Shown: piece by piece, positions 1 to 9,049 of the stretch
How positions within the stretch are numbered: position 1 is the first letter of the stretch
Layout: every line of letters starts with the position of its first letter
From: Streptacidiphilus albus JL83
GTDB lineage: Bacteria > Actinomycetota > Actinomycetes > Streptomycetales > Streptomycetaceae
NCBI RefSeq assembly: GCF_000744705.1
Contig: NZ_JQML01000001.1
Span: 6,768,017 to 6,832,016 of the forward strand
Direction: 5' to 3'
DNA length: 64,000 nucleotides
Program-made: the position numbers and the translations under genes
The notes under the pieces: model-generated
What the model saw: the letters and a program-made list of their open reading frames with translations, nothing else
What the model was told of the DNA's origin: nothing
Databases searched by the model: none

Positions 1-776
1 GGGCGCTGCTGCACGACCCGTCCAGCTTCCGCGACCTCGACCTGCGGCCGGAGGACGTGGTCGCGCTCGCCGAGCGCTTCGCCGAGGAGCACCCGGACCG
101 GGAGCGGCCGCTGCTGGTGCTCGGTCTGCGGTCCTCCGGCGGCTACATGGCGCCGCTGGCCGCCGCCGCCCTGGGGCGGCTGCAGTACCAGCACGTCGTC
201 GCCCGGACCACCCGCCCCGGCGGGCCGCTGCTGCCCGAGGAGCCCCGGCTGCCCGAGTCGGTGCGCCGGGTCGGCGGACTGGTGCTGCTGCTGGGCGCCC
301 CGGCCCGTTCCGGCGCCTCGCTCGCCTCGGTCGCCGCCCGCTTCACCGACGCCGGCTTCGCCCGGGAGCGGATCGTCCCGGCCTACCCCTCGCTCACCGA
401 CGACGCCCAGCCACCCCGGCTGCTGCGCCGCCACCCCACCGTCGTGCTCCCGGCCTCGCAGTGGCGGATCCGCAGGCTGCTCGACGCCGAGGCGCTCGGC
501 TCGGCCGTCGCCGAGGTGCTGCCGCGCGGCACCGAGCTGGTCTCGCTGGAACACCTGGCCGAGCCCAGCCCGCCGACGCCCGGCGCGCACCGTTCGGTGG
601 ACTTCTCCGCCCTGGTCACCGGGGCCGACGGCGAGTCGCGGACGCTGCGGCTGAACGCCTGCGGCCTGCCGCTCGGCCAGGAGCCGCCCGCCGGATCCGG
701 CCAACTGGGTGTAGTCGACGGAATTCTGATCACGGTACGGCCCGAGGAGCGGATACTGGCCGACGGGGGGTCCTGA
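1..776 (+). CDS. Partial protein with a phosphoribosyltransferase-like motif, 5' end outside window
   Basis: The frame is open from base 3 to the TGA at 774-776, so at least 257 residues are present and the true start lies upstream. I do not recognise the family with confidence. The stretch VLGLRSSGGYMAPL resembles the loop-plus-helix of type I phosphoribosyltransferases, and a second Rossmann-like segment (GGLVLLLGAPARSGASLA) follows, but the acidic PRPP-binding signature is not clear. No signal peptide or membrane segment is visible in the part present. It lies 61 bp upstream of a flippase on the same strand and so probably belongs to the surface-glycan cluster. Function unassigned. Confidence 0.6.
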   Translation, partial: ALLHDPSSFRDLDLRPEDVVALAERFAEEHPDRERPLLVLGLRSSGGYMAPLAAAALGRLQYQHVVARTTRPGGPLLPEEPRLPESVRRVGGLVLLLGAPARSGASLASVAARFTDAGFARERIVPAYPSLTDDAQPPRLLRRHPTVVLPASQWRIRRLLDAEALGSAVAEVLPRGTELVSLEHLAEPSPPTPGAHRSVDFSALVTGADGESRTLRLNACGLPLGQEPPAGSGQLGVVDGILITVRPEERILADGGS

Positions 777-837
777 GGCCGAGGGTCTTGAGGGTGAGGG
801 AGCCTGACCGCCGGGGGACGCAGGGGGGCGATCCGAG

Positions 838-2364
838 ATGGGGAAGAAGCAGCATGCGCCGGACCGGGGCGGCGACCGTGACCAGGAGCGCGGTCGGCTG
901 ACCGCGCTGGTCGGCCGACTGCCGCTGATCGGGCGCTTCGTCAGCGGCGACCCGCTGCTGCGCAACGGCGTGGTGCTGACCCTGGCCTCACTGGCCGCGT
1001 CGGTGCTGGGCGCGGCCTACTGGTCCGTCGCCGGGCTGCACTACAGCGTCGGCAACGTCGGCCGGAACTACTCGGCCGTCTCCATGGTGATGTTCCTCGG
1101 CGGCGTCTCCCAGCTGAACCTGGCGGACGTGATGGTGCGCTTCGCGCCCTCCGCCGGACGGAACACCCGGCGGATCGTCTCCCGGGCCTACCTGGCCTCG
1201 GTGCTGGTGGGGCTGGTGACCTCGGTCGGCTTCGTGCTGCTGATCCCCTGGCTCTCACCGGCCCTGATGTTCCTGCACACCCCGCTGATGGGCGGGGTGT
1301 TCGTGCTCGCCGTCACCGTCTACAGCATCTTCATCCTCCAGGACGGGGTGCTCACCGGGCTGCGGCGGCCCAACTGGGTGCTCGGCGAGCAGGTGCTGTT
1401 CTCGGTGTCCAAGCTGGCCGCGGTGATCGGGCTGAGCCTGGTCGCCACCGACTCCGGCATCCTGCTCTCCTGGACCGTGGCGCTGGTGATCGCGCTGCTC
1501 TACGTCAACGTCTACCTCTTCGGCTTCGCCATCCCGGGGCGCGAGCGCGAGGTCAGCCGGATGGAGCGACGGCCCTCCTGGGCCCGCGACGCGCTGCCCG
1601 GCGACGTCACCGGGCTGCACCTGCTGCCGCTGGAGTCCACCCAGGGCGTGGTCCGGTTCACTGCCCTGACCTATGTCGGCGGGCTGTTCTGGCTGGCGGC
1701 GACGATGCTGCCGCAGGTGCTGATCCTCAACATCCTCGGCCCGGACGACAGCGCCTACTTCTCCATCAGCTGGGTGATCACCACCATGCTGTACGTGATC
1801 AGCACCAATATGGGCTCCTCGATAGTGGTCGAGTCGGCCGGCGACCCGAGGCGGCTGGCCCGGGCCGCGCGCACGGTGCTGCGGGACACCGGCAAGCTGC
1901 TGATCGGCGCGGTGGCGGTGCTGATGCTCGCGGCCCCGCTGGTGCTGCGGCTGTTCGGCCCCAACTACCCCGGCCACGCCACCCTGCTGCTGCGGCTGCT
2001 GGCGCTGTCCGCACTGCCCAACCTGATCACCTCGACCGCGCTGGCCGCCTTCCGGGTCCGCCGCCGGGTGGGCATGGTGGTGCTGGTGTACGGGGCGCTG
2101 TTCGCCCTGGTCTTCGGGCTGTGCGTGGTGCTGGTGCCGAGGATGGGCCTGGCCGGGATGGGCATGGCCTGGCTGCTGGCGCAGCTCGTGGTGGCCGGGG
2201 CGCTGCTGGTCTTCCGCAGCGCCTGGCTGCCGGCCGAGGCCCTGGTCCGTCCGCACGAGGGCCGACCGGCGGAGACCATCCCGCTGGGCCCGCTGCAGCC
2301 CCAGCCCCAAGCCCATACCCAGACCCAGACCCGCGAGTGGGTCGGCGTCGAGGAGGAACATTGA
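838..2364 (+). CDS. Polysaccharide flippase (Wzx/MATE-like membrane protein)
   Basis: This 508-residue protein has about a dozen hydrophobic segments after a charged N-terminus of roughly 40 residues, the size and layout of MOP-superfamily lipid-linked oligosaccharide exporters. A basic cytoplasmic loop (around residues 230-245) divides the protein. The tail is hydrophilic, ending in a Q/T-rich stretch (PQPQAHTQTQTRE) encoded by a short CAGACC-type repeat near 2300-2335. The expected role is to move undecaprenyl-linked glycan units across the membrane. It is followed 24 bp later by a polysaccharide deacetylase. The ATG at 838 follows a G-rich stretch (ggggggcga) that can act as ribosome-binding site. 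Substrate unknown. Confidence 0.82.
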   Translation: MGKKQHAPDRGGDRDQERGRLTALVGRLPLIGRFVSGDPLLRNGVVLTLASLAASVLGAAYWSVAGLHYSVGNVGRNYSAVSMVMFLGGVSQLNLADVMVRFAPSAGRNTRRIVSRAYLASVLVGLVTSVGFVLLIPWLSPALMFLHTPLMGGVFVLAVTVYSIFILQDGVLTGLRRPNWVLGEQVLFSVSKLAAVIGLSLVATDSGILLSWTVALVIALLYVNVYLFGFAIPGREREVSRMERRPSWARDALPGDVTGLHLLPLESTQGVVRFTALTYVGGLFWLAATMLPQVLILNILGPDDSAYFSISWVITTMLYVISTNMGSSIVVESAGDPRRLARAARTVLRDTGKLLIGAVAVLMLAAPLVLRLFGPNYPGHATLLLRLLALSALPNLITSTALAAFRVRRRVGMVVLVYGALFALVFGLCVVLVPRMGLAGMGMAWLLAQLVVAGALLVFRSAWLPAEALVRPHEGRPAETIPLGPLQPQPQAHTQTQTREWVGVEEEH

Positions 2365-2388
2365 CCGCGGTCGGAAGGGGGTGCGGGG

Positions 2389-3210
2389 ATGTCCGCAGCC
2401 GATGAACGAGTCCCGGTGAGCGCCCGGATCCCGGTGCTGCTCTACCACGCCGTGACCGAGGACCCGCCGCCCTGGATCGCCCAGTACACGGTGCGCCCCA
2501 AGGAGTTCCTGGCGCAGCTGGACGCGATCCGGGACAGCGGCCGGACCGCGCTCACCGCGACCGGGCTGGTCGACGCGCTCGCCGGCCGGGCCCCGCTGCC
2601 GGAGCGGCCGATCGTGGTCACCATCGACGACGGCTTCGCCGACCTGCCCCGGTTCACCGGGCCGGCCCTGGCCGCGCGCGGGCTCGCCGCGACCGCGTAC
2701 CTCACCACCGGGGCCATCACCGGCGATCCGGACTGCCTGCTGCCGTCCGCGCCGATGATGACGCTGGACCAGGTGGCCGAGGTGGCCGACTGCGGCCTGG
2801 AGATCGGCGCGCACACGGTCACCCATCCGCAACTGGACACCCTGTCGGCGCGCGCGGTGCGCCGGGAGCTGCAGCTGCCCAAGGCGGTGCTGGAGGAGCA
2901 GCTGGGCCGACCGGTCCCGGCCTTCGCCTACCCGCACGGCTACAACAGCCCGTCGGTGCGCCGACTGGTGCGCGAGGCCGGCTACACCTCGGCCACCGCC
3001 GTCCGCAACGCCCTGAGCTCCACCCGGGACGACCCCTTCCGGATCGCCCGGCTGATGCTGAAGAGCACCGACACCACCGCCGACCTGGCCTTCTGGCTGG
3101 AGGGCCTGGGCGCGCCGGTGGCCCCCTACCCCGACCGGTTGCGGACGGTCGGCTGGCGGGCCTACCGCCGCTCCCAGGCCGTGCTCCACGGCCCGACCTT
3201 CGCGGGGTAG
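2389..3210 (+). CDS. Polysaccharide deacetylase (NodB/CE4 fold)
   Basis: The 273-residue product has the NodB-homology pattern: IPVLLYHAV near the N-terminus, motif 1 VTIDDGFADL (catalytic base and metal Asp), motif 2 GAHTVTHPQL (metal His pair) and motif 3 FAYPHGYN. Members remove N- or O-acetyl groups from glycans with a metal ion. No signal peptide is obvious, so it may act on cytoplasmic lipid-linked intermediates. It follows the flippase on the same strand and ends 18 bp from a convergent gene. Two paralogues lie at 7847-8710 and 58450-59235. Substrate not predictable. Confidence 0.88.
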   Translation: MSAADERVPVSARIPVLLYHAVTEDPPPWIAQYTVRPKEFLAQLDAIRDSGRTALTATGLVDALAGRAPLPERPIVVTIDDGFADLPRFTGPALAARGLAATAYLTTGAITGDPDCLLPSAPMMTLDQVAEVADCGLEIGAHTVTHPQLDTLSARAVRRELQLPKAVLEEQLGRPVPAFAYPHGYNSPSVRRLVREAGYTSATAVRNALSSTRDDPFRIARLMLKSTDTTADLAFWLEGLGAPVAPYPDRLRTVGWRAYRRSQAVLHGPTFAG

Positions 3211-3228
3211 CCGGCCCGGCGCGGGGGC

Positions 3229-3657
3229 TCAGTCCTGCCGCGCCCGCAGCCTCGGCAGCAGCGCGGCGACGGTGGTGAGCGCGGCCAGGATCAGCAGGGT
3301 CCTGCGGCCGCTGAAGGCGCCGGCCAGCATCAGCGCGGTGGAGGCCAGCACCAGCACGGACAGGCTGAGCATCACCACCAGCAGCACGGTCTGCCCGGCC
3401 TCGGACCCGCCCTCGCCGGTGTCGAGCCGGAGGCCGGCCGGGCGGTCGTTGGGCGGCGCGGTCCGCAGCGCCGCCCGGAACAGGCCCAGCACCGCCAGGC
3501 CCGGACAGAACAGCAGGTAGCAGCCGACCACGGCCATCCGCAGCGGGGCGGCGTCGGCGACGGCCGAGACGCAGAGCAGGGTGACCCAGCCGCTGGCGGC
3601 CAGCGGCAGCCGGGAGAGCGGCAGCCGGGTGACGGAGGGCAGGGCGGGCAGGGTCAT
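3229..3657 (-). CDS. Small membrane protein coupled to a glycosyltransferase
   Basis: This 142-residue protein starts at the ATG at 3657, which overlaps the TGA of the upstream gene by 4 bp (ATGA), so translation is probably coupled. It has about four hydrophobic helices: two before a polar, Asp/Glu-containing loop (residues about 65-90) and two after it (LLVVMLSLSVLVLASTALML, then LLILAALTTVAALL). It ends in a basic tail. I do not recognise a family. The coupling suggests a partner of the large glycosyltransferase/membrane protein. It is convergent with the deacetylase at 2389-3210. Confidence 0.72.
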   Translation of the reverse strand: MTLPALPSVTRLPLSRLPLAASGWVTLLCVSAVADAAPLRMAVVGCYLLFCPGLAVLGLFRAALRTAPPNDRPAGLRLDTGEGGSEAGQTVLLVVMLSLSVLVLASTALMLAGAFSGRRTLLILAALTTVAALLPRLRARQD

Positions 3658-6587
3658 GGGGTGCTCCCAGCGGCCGGGGCGGCCGGCAGTTCCTCGAAGA
3701 CGGAGCCGTCGGCGTCGTGCAGGATCAGCTTGAACCTGGGCGAGGCCGCGAGCGACTTCTCGATCACCGGGACGGCCCCGGGCGGCAGCAGCCCGTCCAT
3801 CTCGGCGTCGGCCTCCTCGGCCCGGGTGAGCACCACGTAGACGTGGGCCGGCGGCAGGATGTAGTCGGTCTCCCTGGGCCGGGTGAGGAAGGCGGCGGCG
3901 TTCTGCAGCAGCAGGGTCATGTCGGCCGGGTCGAGGTCGGAGAGCCAGAGCTGCTGCGGGTACTTGTCGTAGTTCCGGTAGGCGTCCGGGAAGTTGGAGG
4001 TGGCGCCGACGATCAGCGAGCCCGGCGGGGCCTGGGCGAACATCGCGTCCACCAGCGAGATCTCGCCCGGCGGGAAGTAGTTGACCCGGTCCTTGCCGTA
4101 GTAGCTGGGCCAGAAGCAGGCCGCGAGCAGGCCGAGGATCCCGAGGCTGAGCGCGGAGGTGCGCAGCGGCTGCACCGGCAGCAGGGCCGCCGGACGGCCC
4201 CAGGAGGGGGTGTGTGTGGTGCGGGGCTTGGGCTGGAGCGCGGCGGCGGCGAAGAAGGCGAGCCCGGGCAGGGCGAACATGAAGACCCGGAAGATCATCT
4301 CGCCGCCGTAGTTGTTGGCGACGGCCATCGGGATCGGCGAGACCCCGAGCAGCAGCAGCGGCAGTCCGGTGCGGCGCAGCGGCGGGTGTCGCAGCACGCC
4401 GACCACGGCCAGCAGCGCGACCATCCCGGACAGCCCGCGGTCCAGATAGGAGATGGTGACCGGGCCGAGCCCGGTGGGTGTGGTGCCGCCGCCGGCCTGG
4501 GAGTTGGCCAGCAGGTTGCCGAAGGTCTGCTCCATGGCCGGCAGTTGCAGCTTGAAGAAGGCCAGGGCGGAGGTGAAGTCCCAGACCGCGGGGATGGCGC
4601 AGACCAGCACCGCGAGCCAGATGTTGCGGTAGCGGCGGGTCAGGCAGAGCGCGACCAGGCCGACCGCCAGCATCACCGGGGTGAGCTGGTGGGCGGCGGA
4701 GATGGCCAGCAGGATCGGGGTGAGCAGCACCATCCACAGCGTCCGGGTCCGGCGGTCCAGCGGGGTGCGCGGGGTCGCCGAGAGCGGGTAGCCGGAGTCC
4801 AGCGCCGAGCCCAGGTCGGACCTGGGCGCCCGGCCCAGGTGCCGCAGCACGACCGCCAGCACGCCGAGGTAGAGGAAGAAGCCGAACGCCTGCGGGGAGA
4901 AGTAGTCCTGGCCGACCCAGTTGCCCAGGAAGAAGATCCACAGGGCGGTCCAGACCAGCCGCTGGTCCCGGCTGAAGGTCCGGAAGACCAGGTAGAGCGG
5001 GACGATCAGGATCAGGCTGGAGACGAACGGGGACCAGGCGGCGTAGGAGAGCGCGGTGTTGATGCCGAGCAGCCGGATCAGCGCGGTGTTGGCGGCGAAG
5101 AAGCCGGCCCACTGGTCGTAGGGCGCCATGTCCCCCAGCCGGTTGCTGAGGTCCAGGTGACCGCCGTTGGCGAGCAGCCGGTCGATGATGTCGATGTGCT
5201 TCCAGGTCCATGCGTACAGCAGGGTGTGGTAGACCACCGCCGAGGTGGCCCGCTGGACCACCAGCAGCCCCACGGTGTACGCGGCCGGCCAGATCGGATG
5301 CCGTCCGGGTCGGCGCAGCGCCCCGACGAAACCGGCCAGCAGCAGCACGATCGAGGCCCAGTAGGTCCACGGCAGGGCGGCGACCAGTCCGAAGCCGCCC
5401 AGGTCGGAGACGTCGACCTGGCGGACCGAAAGCGCCCACAGGCCCAGCGCGGCGACCAGGGGCAGCAGCAGGCCGGCGGCGGCGCGTCCGGGGCGGGGGT
5501 CGGGCTCCTCGTCGTCCGACCCGGCGGCGGCCCCGGCGGCGCCCTGATGGGAGGTCAGGAAGATCTGCCGGGTGCGGCCCAGCAGGTAGCCGAGGGCGGT
5601 CACCAGCACGCCCAGGGCCAGTGCCGGGACGGTGGACAGCGGGTAGCGGCCGGGGCCCGGCCGGAGCGCCCGGCCGAAGGCGCGGGGGATGGTCCGGCTG
5701 AGGTAGGCCCGTTCGGAGGCCAGCGCCAGCCGGGGACCGGTCATCCGGCTGACGGCCGACTTGGACAGGCCCTCCCTCCAGCAGCGGTCGAGGAAGTACT
5801 TCCAGGTGCCGCGCGCCGCGCCGACCCGGTGCCGGACCACGGCGTCCGGCTGGTAGAGGATCACCCCGTCCTGGTAGTGCAGCCCGGCCCGGATGCAGAG
5901 CTCGGTCTCCTCGCAGCCGAGCGGCAGCGTCCCGGTCCGGCCGAGGTCGTGGCTGAAGCCCCCGACGGCGCCGAAGACCTCGCGGCGCAGCGACATGTTG
6001 GCGCCGATCATGTTGCGGACCGGCACGGCCTCCTGGGGCATCCCGGTGTAGGTGCAGCCGACCACCCAGTCGAACTCGGTAGGGAACCAGGTGGGGCGGC
6101 CGACCTCCCAGTCGGGCTCTATCCAGCCGCCCACGCCGATCACCTTCGGGTCCCGGTAGCCGTTCAGCAGCTGCCTGGTCCAGTCGGGCGCGGCGGCGGC
6201 GTCGTCGTCCAGGAAGGCGACCACGTCCCCCCGGGCGGCGGCGATCCCGGTGTTGCGGGCCCCGGAGAGGCCCTGGCGCTCGGAGTTGGGGATCACTTCG
6301 AGGTCGGGGAAGGCGGCCCGGGCCCGGGCGTACAGCTCCGGGTTGTGGTCGGTGACCAGCACGACCTGGTCGGCCGGGCGCTCCTGGTCGCGCAGCGACT
6401 GGAGCGAGGCCAGGATGTCGCCCCAGCGGTCCAGGGTGTAGGCGCAGACGACGACGGTCAGGGTCAGCCGGTTGGTCGGGTCGTCGACGTCGGCCGGTGC
6501 TGCCGAGTGCGCCGGTGTTCCGTACGCCGGTGCCCCGTGCCCCGGTGTCCCGTGCCCCGGCGTCTCGGAAATGACCTCTTGCACCAT
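3654..6587 (-). CDS. Family-2 glycosyltransferase fused to a large polytopic membrane domain
   Basis: The 977-residue product begins at ATG 6587, chosen because a GGGGGGA ribosome-binding site lies 6 bp upstream; in-frame starts at 6602 and 6608 lack this. Residues about 40-300 form a GT-A glycosyltransferase: LTVVVCAYTLDRW, GLSGARNTGIAAARG, VAFLDDDAAAAPDW (DxD-type nucleotide-sugar/metal site) and GCEETELC. The rest holds roughly 12 membrane segments and a C-terminal soluble part of about 130 residues. The membrane part resembles integral-membrane polymer synthases or GT-C proteins, though I cannot name the family. A G/P/H-rich N-terminus is encoded by 15-bp repeats. The GT half is strongly similar to the protein at 6870-7850. 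Confidence 0.85.
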   Translation of the reverse strand: MVQEVISETPGHGTPGHGAPAYGTPAHSAAPADVDDPTNRLTLTVVVCAYTLDRWGDILASLQSLRDQERPADQVVLVTDHNPELYARARAAFPDLEVIPNSERQGLSGARNTGIAAARGDVVAFLDDDAAAAPDWTRQLLNGYRDPKVIGVGGWIEPDWEVGRPTWFPTEFDWVVGCTYTGMPQEAVPVRNMIGANMSLRREVFGAVGGFSHDLGRTGTLPLGCEETELCIRAGLHYQDGVILYQPDAVVRHRVGAARGTWKYFLDRCWREGLSKSAVSRMTGPRLALASERAYLSRTIPRAFGRALRPGPGRYPLSTVPALALGVLVTALGYLLGRTRQIFLTSHQGAAGAAAGSDDEEPDPRPGRAAAGLLLPLVAALGLWALSVRQVDVSDLGGFGLVAALPWTYWASIVLLLAGFVGALRRPGRHPIWPAAYTVGLLVVQRATSAVVYHTLLYAWTWKHIDIIDRLLANGGHLDLSNRLGDMAPYDQWAGFFAANTALIRLLGINTALSYAAWSPFVSSLILIVPLYLVFRTFSRDQRLVWTALWIFFLGNWVGQDYFSPQAFGFFLYLGVLAVVLRHLGRAPRSDLGSALDSGYPLSATPRTPLDRRTRTLWMVLLTPILLAISAAHQLTPVMLAVGLVALCLTRRYRNIWLAVLVCAIPAVWDFTSALAFFKLQLPAMEQTFGNLLANSQAGGGTTPTGLGPVTISYLDRGLSGMVALLAVVGVLRHPPLRRTGLPLLLLGVSPIPMAVANNYGGEMIFRVFMFALPGLAFFAAAALQPKPRTTHTPSWGRPAALLPVQPLRTSALSLGILGLLAACFWPSYYGKDRVNYFPPGEISLVDAMFAQAPPGSLIVGATSNFPDAYRNYDKYPQQLWLSDLDPADMTLLLQNAAAFLTRPRETDYILPPAHVYVVLTRAEEADAEMDGLLPPGAVPVIEKSLAASPRFKLILHDADGSVFEELPAAPAAGSTP
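6511..6565 (-). repeat. 15-bp tandem repeat in the N-terminus of the GT fusion
   Basis: Units of the form gccggtgYYccgtRc start at 6511, 6526 and 6541, with a partial unit at 6556. They encode an imperfect five-residue repeat (GHGTP-like) between the start codon and the glycosyltransferase domain. The unit keeps frame, so copy-number change would only alter linker length. Similar 15-bp repeats open two other genes in the window (28294-28353 and 49981-50050). Confidence 0.8.
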
Positions 6588-6869
6588 GCGTCGTCCCCCC
6601 ATAGGCACCGCCTCTCCCCTTCAGCACAGCATACGGAGCCCACCTGCGGTGCGGACCTGATCCACTCTCAAATCTGCTCCGGGATTCCGGTAGAACACCT
6701 GGGAGGACCTCCTCCGGGTAAGGGATTCGGGCGGGAGGCGTGAGAGATCCAGAGGTGAACCGGGACCGGCCCATAAACGTCCCTCGAAATGGGCACCATT
6801 GGCTGGGGCGGCCGTTCGGGCGACGGCGCGGAAGGCGTGGCGGTAGGGAACGTACGGGGGGACCGACCG

Positions 6870-7850
6870 ATGGACGACGTGTCAGTGATAATTTGCGTGT
6901 ACACCGAGGACCGCTGGGACGACCTGCTGGCCGCGGTCGACTCGGCGCTGAAGCAGAGCCTGCCGCCGGCCGAGGTCATCGTGGTGGTGGACCACAACCC
7001 CCGGCTGCTGCTCCGGCTCCGCGCCCGGATGGCCGGCACCGAAGGCGTGACGGTTCTGGCCAATGCGCGGACCCGGGGCCTGTCGGGGGGCCGCAACACC
7101 GGGTTGGCCCGGGCCCGCAGCGGGATCGTCGCCTTCCTGGACGACGACGCGGTCGCCGAACGCGACTGGCTGCGCTGGTTCGCGGACGGCTTCGCCGAGC
7201 CCGAGGTGATGGGCGTGGGCGGGCTGACCGTCCCGGTCTGGGCCTCCGGGCGGCGCCCCGGCTGGTACCCGGAGGAGTTCGACTGGGTGCACGGCGCGAC
7301 CTACCGGGGGATGCCGACCGGTCGGGCCCGGGTGCGCAACGTCCTCGGCGGCAACGCCGCGTTCCGGCGCAGCGCCTTCGACGTCGCCGGGGAGTTCAGC
7401 CCCGGCATCGGCCGGGGTGCGGACGCCGGGAGGACCGGCCGGGCGATGCGCCCGCTGGGCGGCGAGGAGACCGAGCTGTGCATCCGGATCCACCAGCACC
7501 GCCCCGGCTCGGTCTTCCTCTTCGACGACCGCTCGGTGATACACCACAAGGTCCCGGCCGAGCGTGAGCGCTTCGGCTACTTCCGCACCCGCTGCTGGGC
7601 CGAGGGCCTGTCCAAGGCGCAGGTGGCCGGGAGCGTCGGGGTCGGCGACGGGCTTTCGACCGAGCGCCACTACGCCTCCAGGACGCTGCCGGCCGGGATC
7701 CTGCGCGGACTGGGCGAGGCGGCCCGGGGCGACTACACCGGGCTGGCCCGGGCCGGGGCCATCGTCTCCGGCGGACTCACCACCCTGGGCGGCTACGCGT
7801 TCGGCCGTTGCCGACAGCGGCTGCGCCCGACCGGAAGGCGGATTCCGTGA
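6870..7850 (+). CDS. Family-2 glycosyltransferase
   Basis: The ATG at 6870 is preferred because a GGGGGGA ribosome-binding site sits 8 bp upstream; an in-frame ATG at 6789 would add 27 residues without domain character. The 326-residue product shows VSVIICVYTEDRWDDL, GLSGGRNTGLARARSG, VAFLDDDAVAERDW (DxD-type site) and GGEETELC, all GT-A family-2 hallmarks. Much of the sequence (for example EFDWVHGATYRGMP) matches the N-terminal half of the divergent 977-residue fusion, so the two are recent paralogues. It ends with one possible membrane-associated helix (GAIVSGGLTTLGGYAFG). The stop overlaps the next GTG start by 4 bp. Confidence 0.9.
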   Translation: MDDVSVIICVYTEDRWDDLLAAVDSALKQSLPPAEVIVVVDHNPRLLLRLRARMAGTEGVTVLANARTRGLSGGRNTGLARARSGIVAFLDDDAVAERDWLRWFADGFAEPEVMGVGGLTVPVWASGRRPGWYPEEFDWVHGATYRGMPTGRARVRNVLGGNAAFRRSAFDVAGEFSPGIGRGADAGRTGRAMRPLGGEETELCIRIHQHRPGSVFLFDDRSVIHHKVPAERERFGYFRTRCWAEGLSKAQVAGSVGVGDGLSTERHYASRTLPAGILRGLGEAARGDYTGLARAGAIVSGGLTTLGGYAFGRCRQRLRPTGRRIP

Positions 7851-8710
7851 CCCTGCAGTTGACGGACAATCAAGAAGTTTTGTCGGTACCGGTACTGATG
7901 TACCACTCGGTCTGCGCCGAGCCGACGCCGGAGACCAGGGCGCTCTCGGTGCACCCGGACGCCCTCGCCGTCCAGCTGGAACTGCTCGACGGGCTCGGCT
8001 GCACCGCCGTCACCATGGACACCCTGGTCCGGCACTGGCGGGCCCGGGCACTGGGCGCGGCGACGGAGCCGCTGCCGGCCCGACCGGTGGTGCTCACCTT
8101 CGACGACGGCTATGCCGACTTCCACCGCGAGGTGCTGCCGCTGCTGCTGCGGCACCGGGCCGCCGCCAGCCTCTACGTCACCACCGGCTGGCTGGCCGAC
8201 GCCGGGGCGCAGCGCGACGGGCGTCCGCCGGCGCCGATGCTCAGCTGGGGCGCGCTGGCCGAGGTCGCGGCCGAGGGGGTCGAGATCGGCGGCCACAGCC
8301 ACAGCCACCCGCCGCTGGACCAACTGTCGGGCCGAGGGCTGCGGGTGGAGCTGATGCGCAATCAGGACCTGCTGGAGGCGCGGCTGCAGCGGCCGGTGAC
8401 CACCTTCGCCCACCCCTTCGGCCACTCCGACGCCCGGGTCAGGTCCGCGGTGCGGGACTGCGGCTACCGGGGGGCGTGCGCGGTGGCCAACGCCATGGCC
8501 GAGCCCAGGCAGGGGCCGTTCGCGCTGTCCCGGCTCACGGTCCGTCGCAGCACCACCCCCGAGGACTTCCTGGCGCTGGTCCAGGGCCGGGAACTGCTCC
8601 GGCTCTACGGCCGGGACCGGGTGCTGACCCGGGGCTACGCCCTGGTCCGGGCCGGTCGGCGGAGCCTGCGCCGGGCCGCGCGGCTCGGCGCGCTCGGCCG
8701 GGCGGAGTAG
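7847..8710 (+). CDS. Polysaccharide deacetylase (NodB/CE4 fold)
   Basis: Translation most likely starts at GTG 7847, overlapping the preceding TGA (GTGA), giving 287 residues; an upstream in-frame ATG at 7808 is possible. Motifs are VPVLMYHSV, LTFDDGYADF (catalytic and metal Asp), GGHSHSHPPL (metal His pair) and FAHPFGHSD. There is no signal peptide. It is coupled to the glycosyltransferase at 6870-7850, so both probably act on the same glycan, with the deacetylase exposing an amine or hydroxyl. It is a paralogue of the proteins at 2389-3210 and 58450-59235. Confidence 0.9.
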   Translation: MTLQLTDNQEVLSVPVLMYHSVCAEPTPETRALSVHPDALAVQLELLDGLGCTAVTMDTLVRHWRARALGAATEPLPARPVVLTFDDGYADFHREVLPLLLRHRAAASLYVTTGWLADAGAQRDGRPPAPMLSWGALAEVAAEGVEIGGHSHSHPPLDQLSGRGLRVELMRNQDLLEARLQRPVTTFAHPFGHSDARVRSAVRDCGYRGACAVANAMAEPRQGPFALSRLTVRRSTTPEDFLALVQGRELLRLYGRDRVLTRGYALVRAGRRSLRRAARLGALGRAE

Positions 8711-9049
8711 CAGCGCCGCCCGCAGCCGCGGGACCGGGGCACGGGGGGAAGAGTGAACCTGCTCCCGTCCCTGACGTCAAGAGCGGGGCGGTGGTCGCCG
8801 CGGCCGGGCGCGGGCCCCGGTGCGGCCGCCGGTCCCGTCCCACCTGCGGCTGTCGTTCGGCGGCGGGGGGCGGGCCGACGTACGGTCAGGAAATCTTCGG
8901 GACGGGCAGGTTGCGGTCCGGACGAGGGACCGGGTAGACCGTCGGGGACGGTCGGTGGGCAGCCTGCCGGCTTCTCTTATACTCATCACGAACCGTAGTC
9001 CCGTGCGTACTCTGGGGTGGAACGGGTCGGCTATCCGGGTGAGGCGAGG
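8711..9049. other. Gene-free stretch before the LuxR-type regulator
   Basis: This 339-bp stretch contains no convincing gene; the only open frame (from a GTG at 8753) is R/G/P-rich shadow sequence. The best promoter element is TATACT at 8978-8983 on the plus strand, a good -10 box 67 bp before the ATG at 9050, but no matching -35 box is evident. I see no strong terminator hairpin after the deacetylase. Confidence 0.4.

Noticed and set aside
3717-6743. Very long open frame opposite the glycosyltransferase fusion
   Set aside because: Its translation is G/Q/V/E/D-rich antisense sequence without domain motifs; the opposite strand encodes a clear glycosyltransferase. Such shadows are usual at this GC content.
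8753-8998. Possible 81-residue gene before the LuxR regulator
   Set aside because: The product is R/G/P-rich with no domain, no good ribosome-binding site and no coupling to neighbours.
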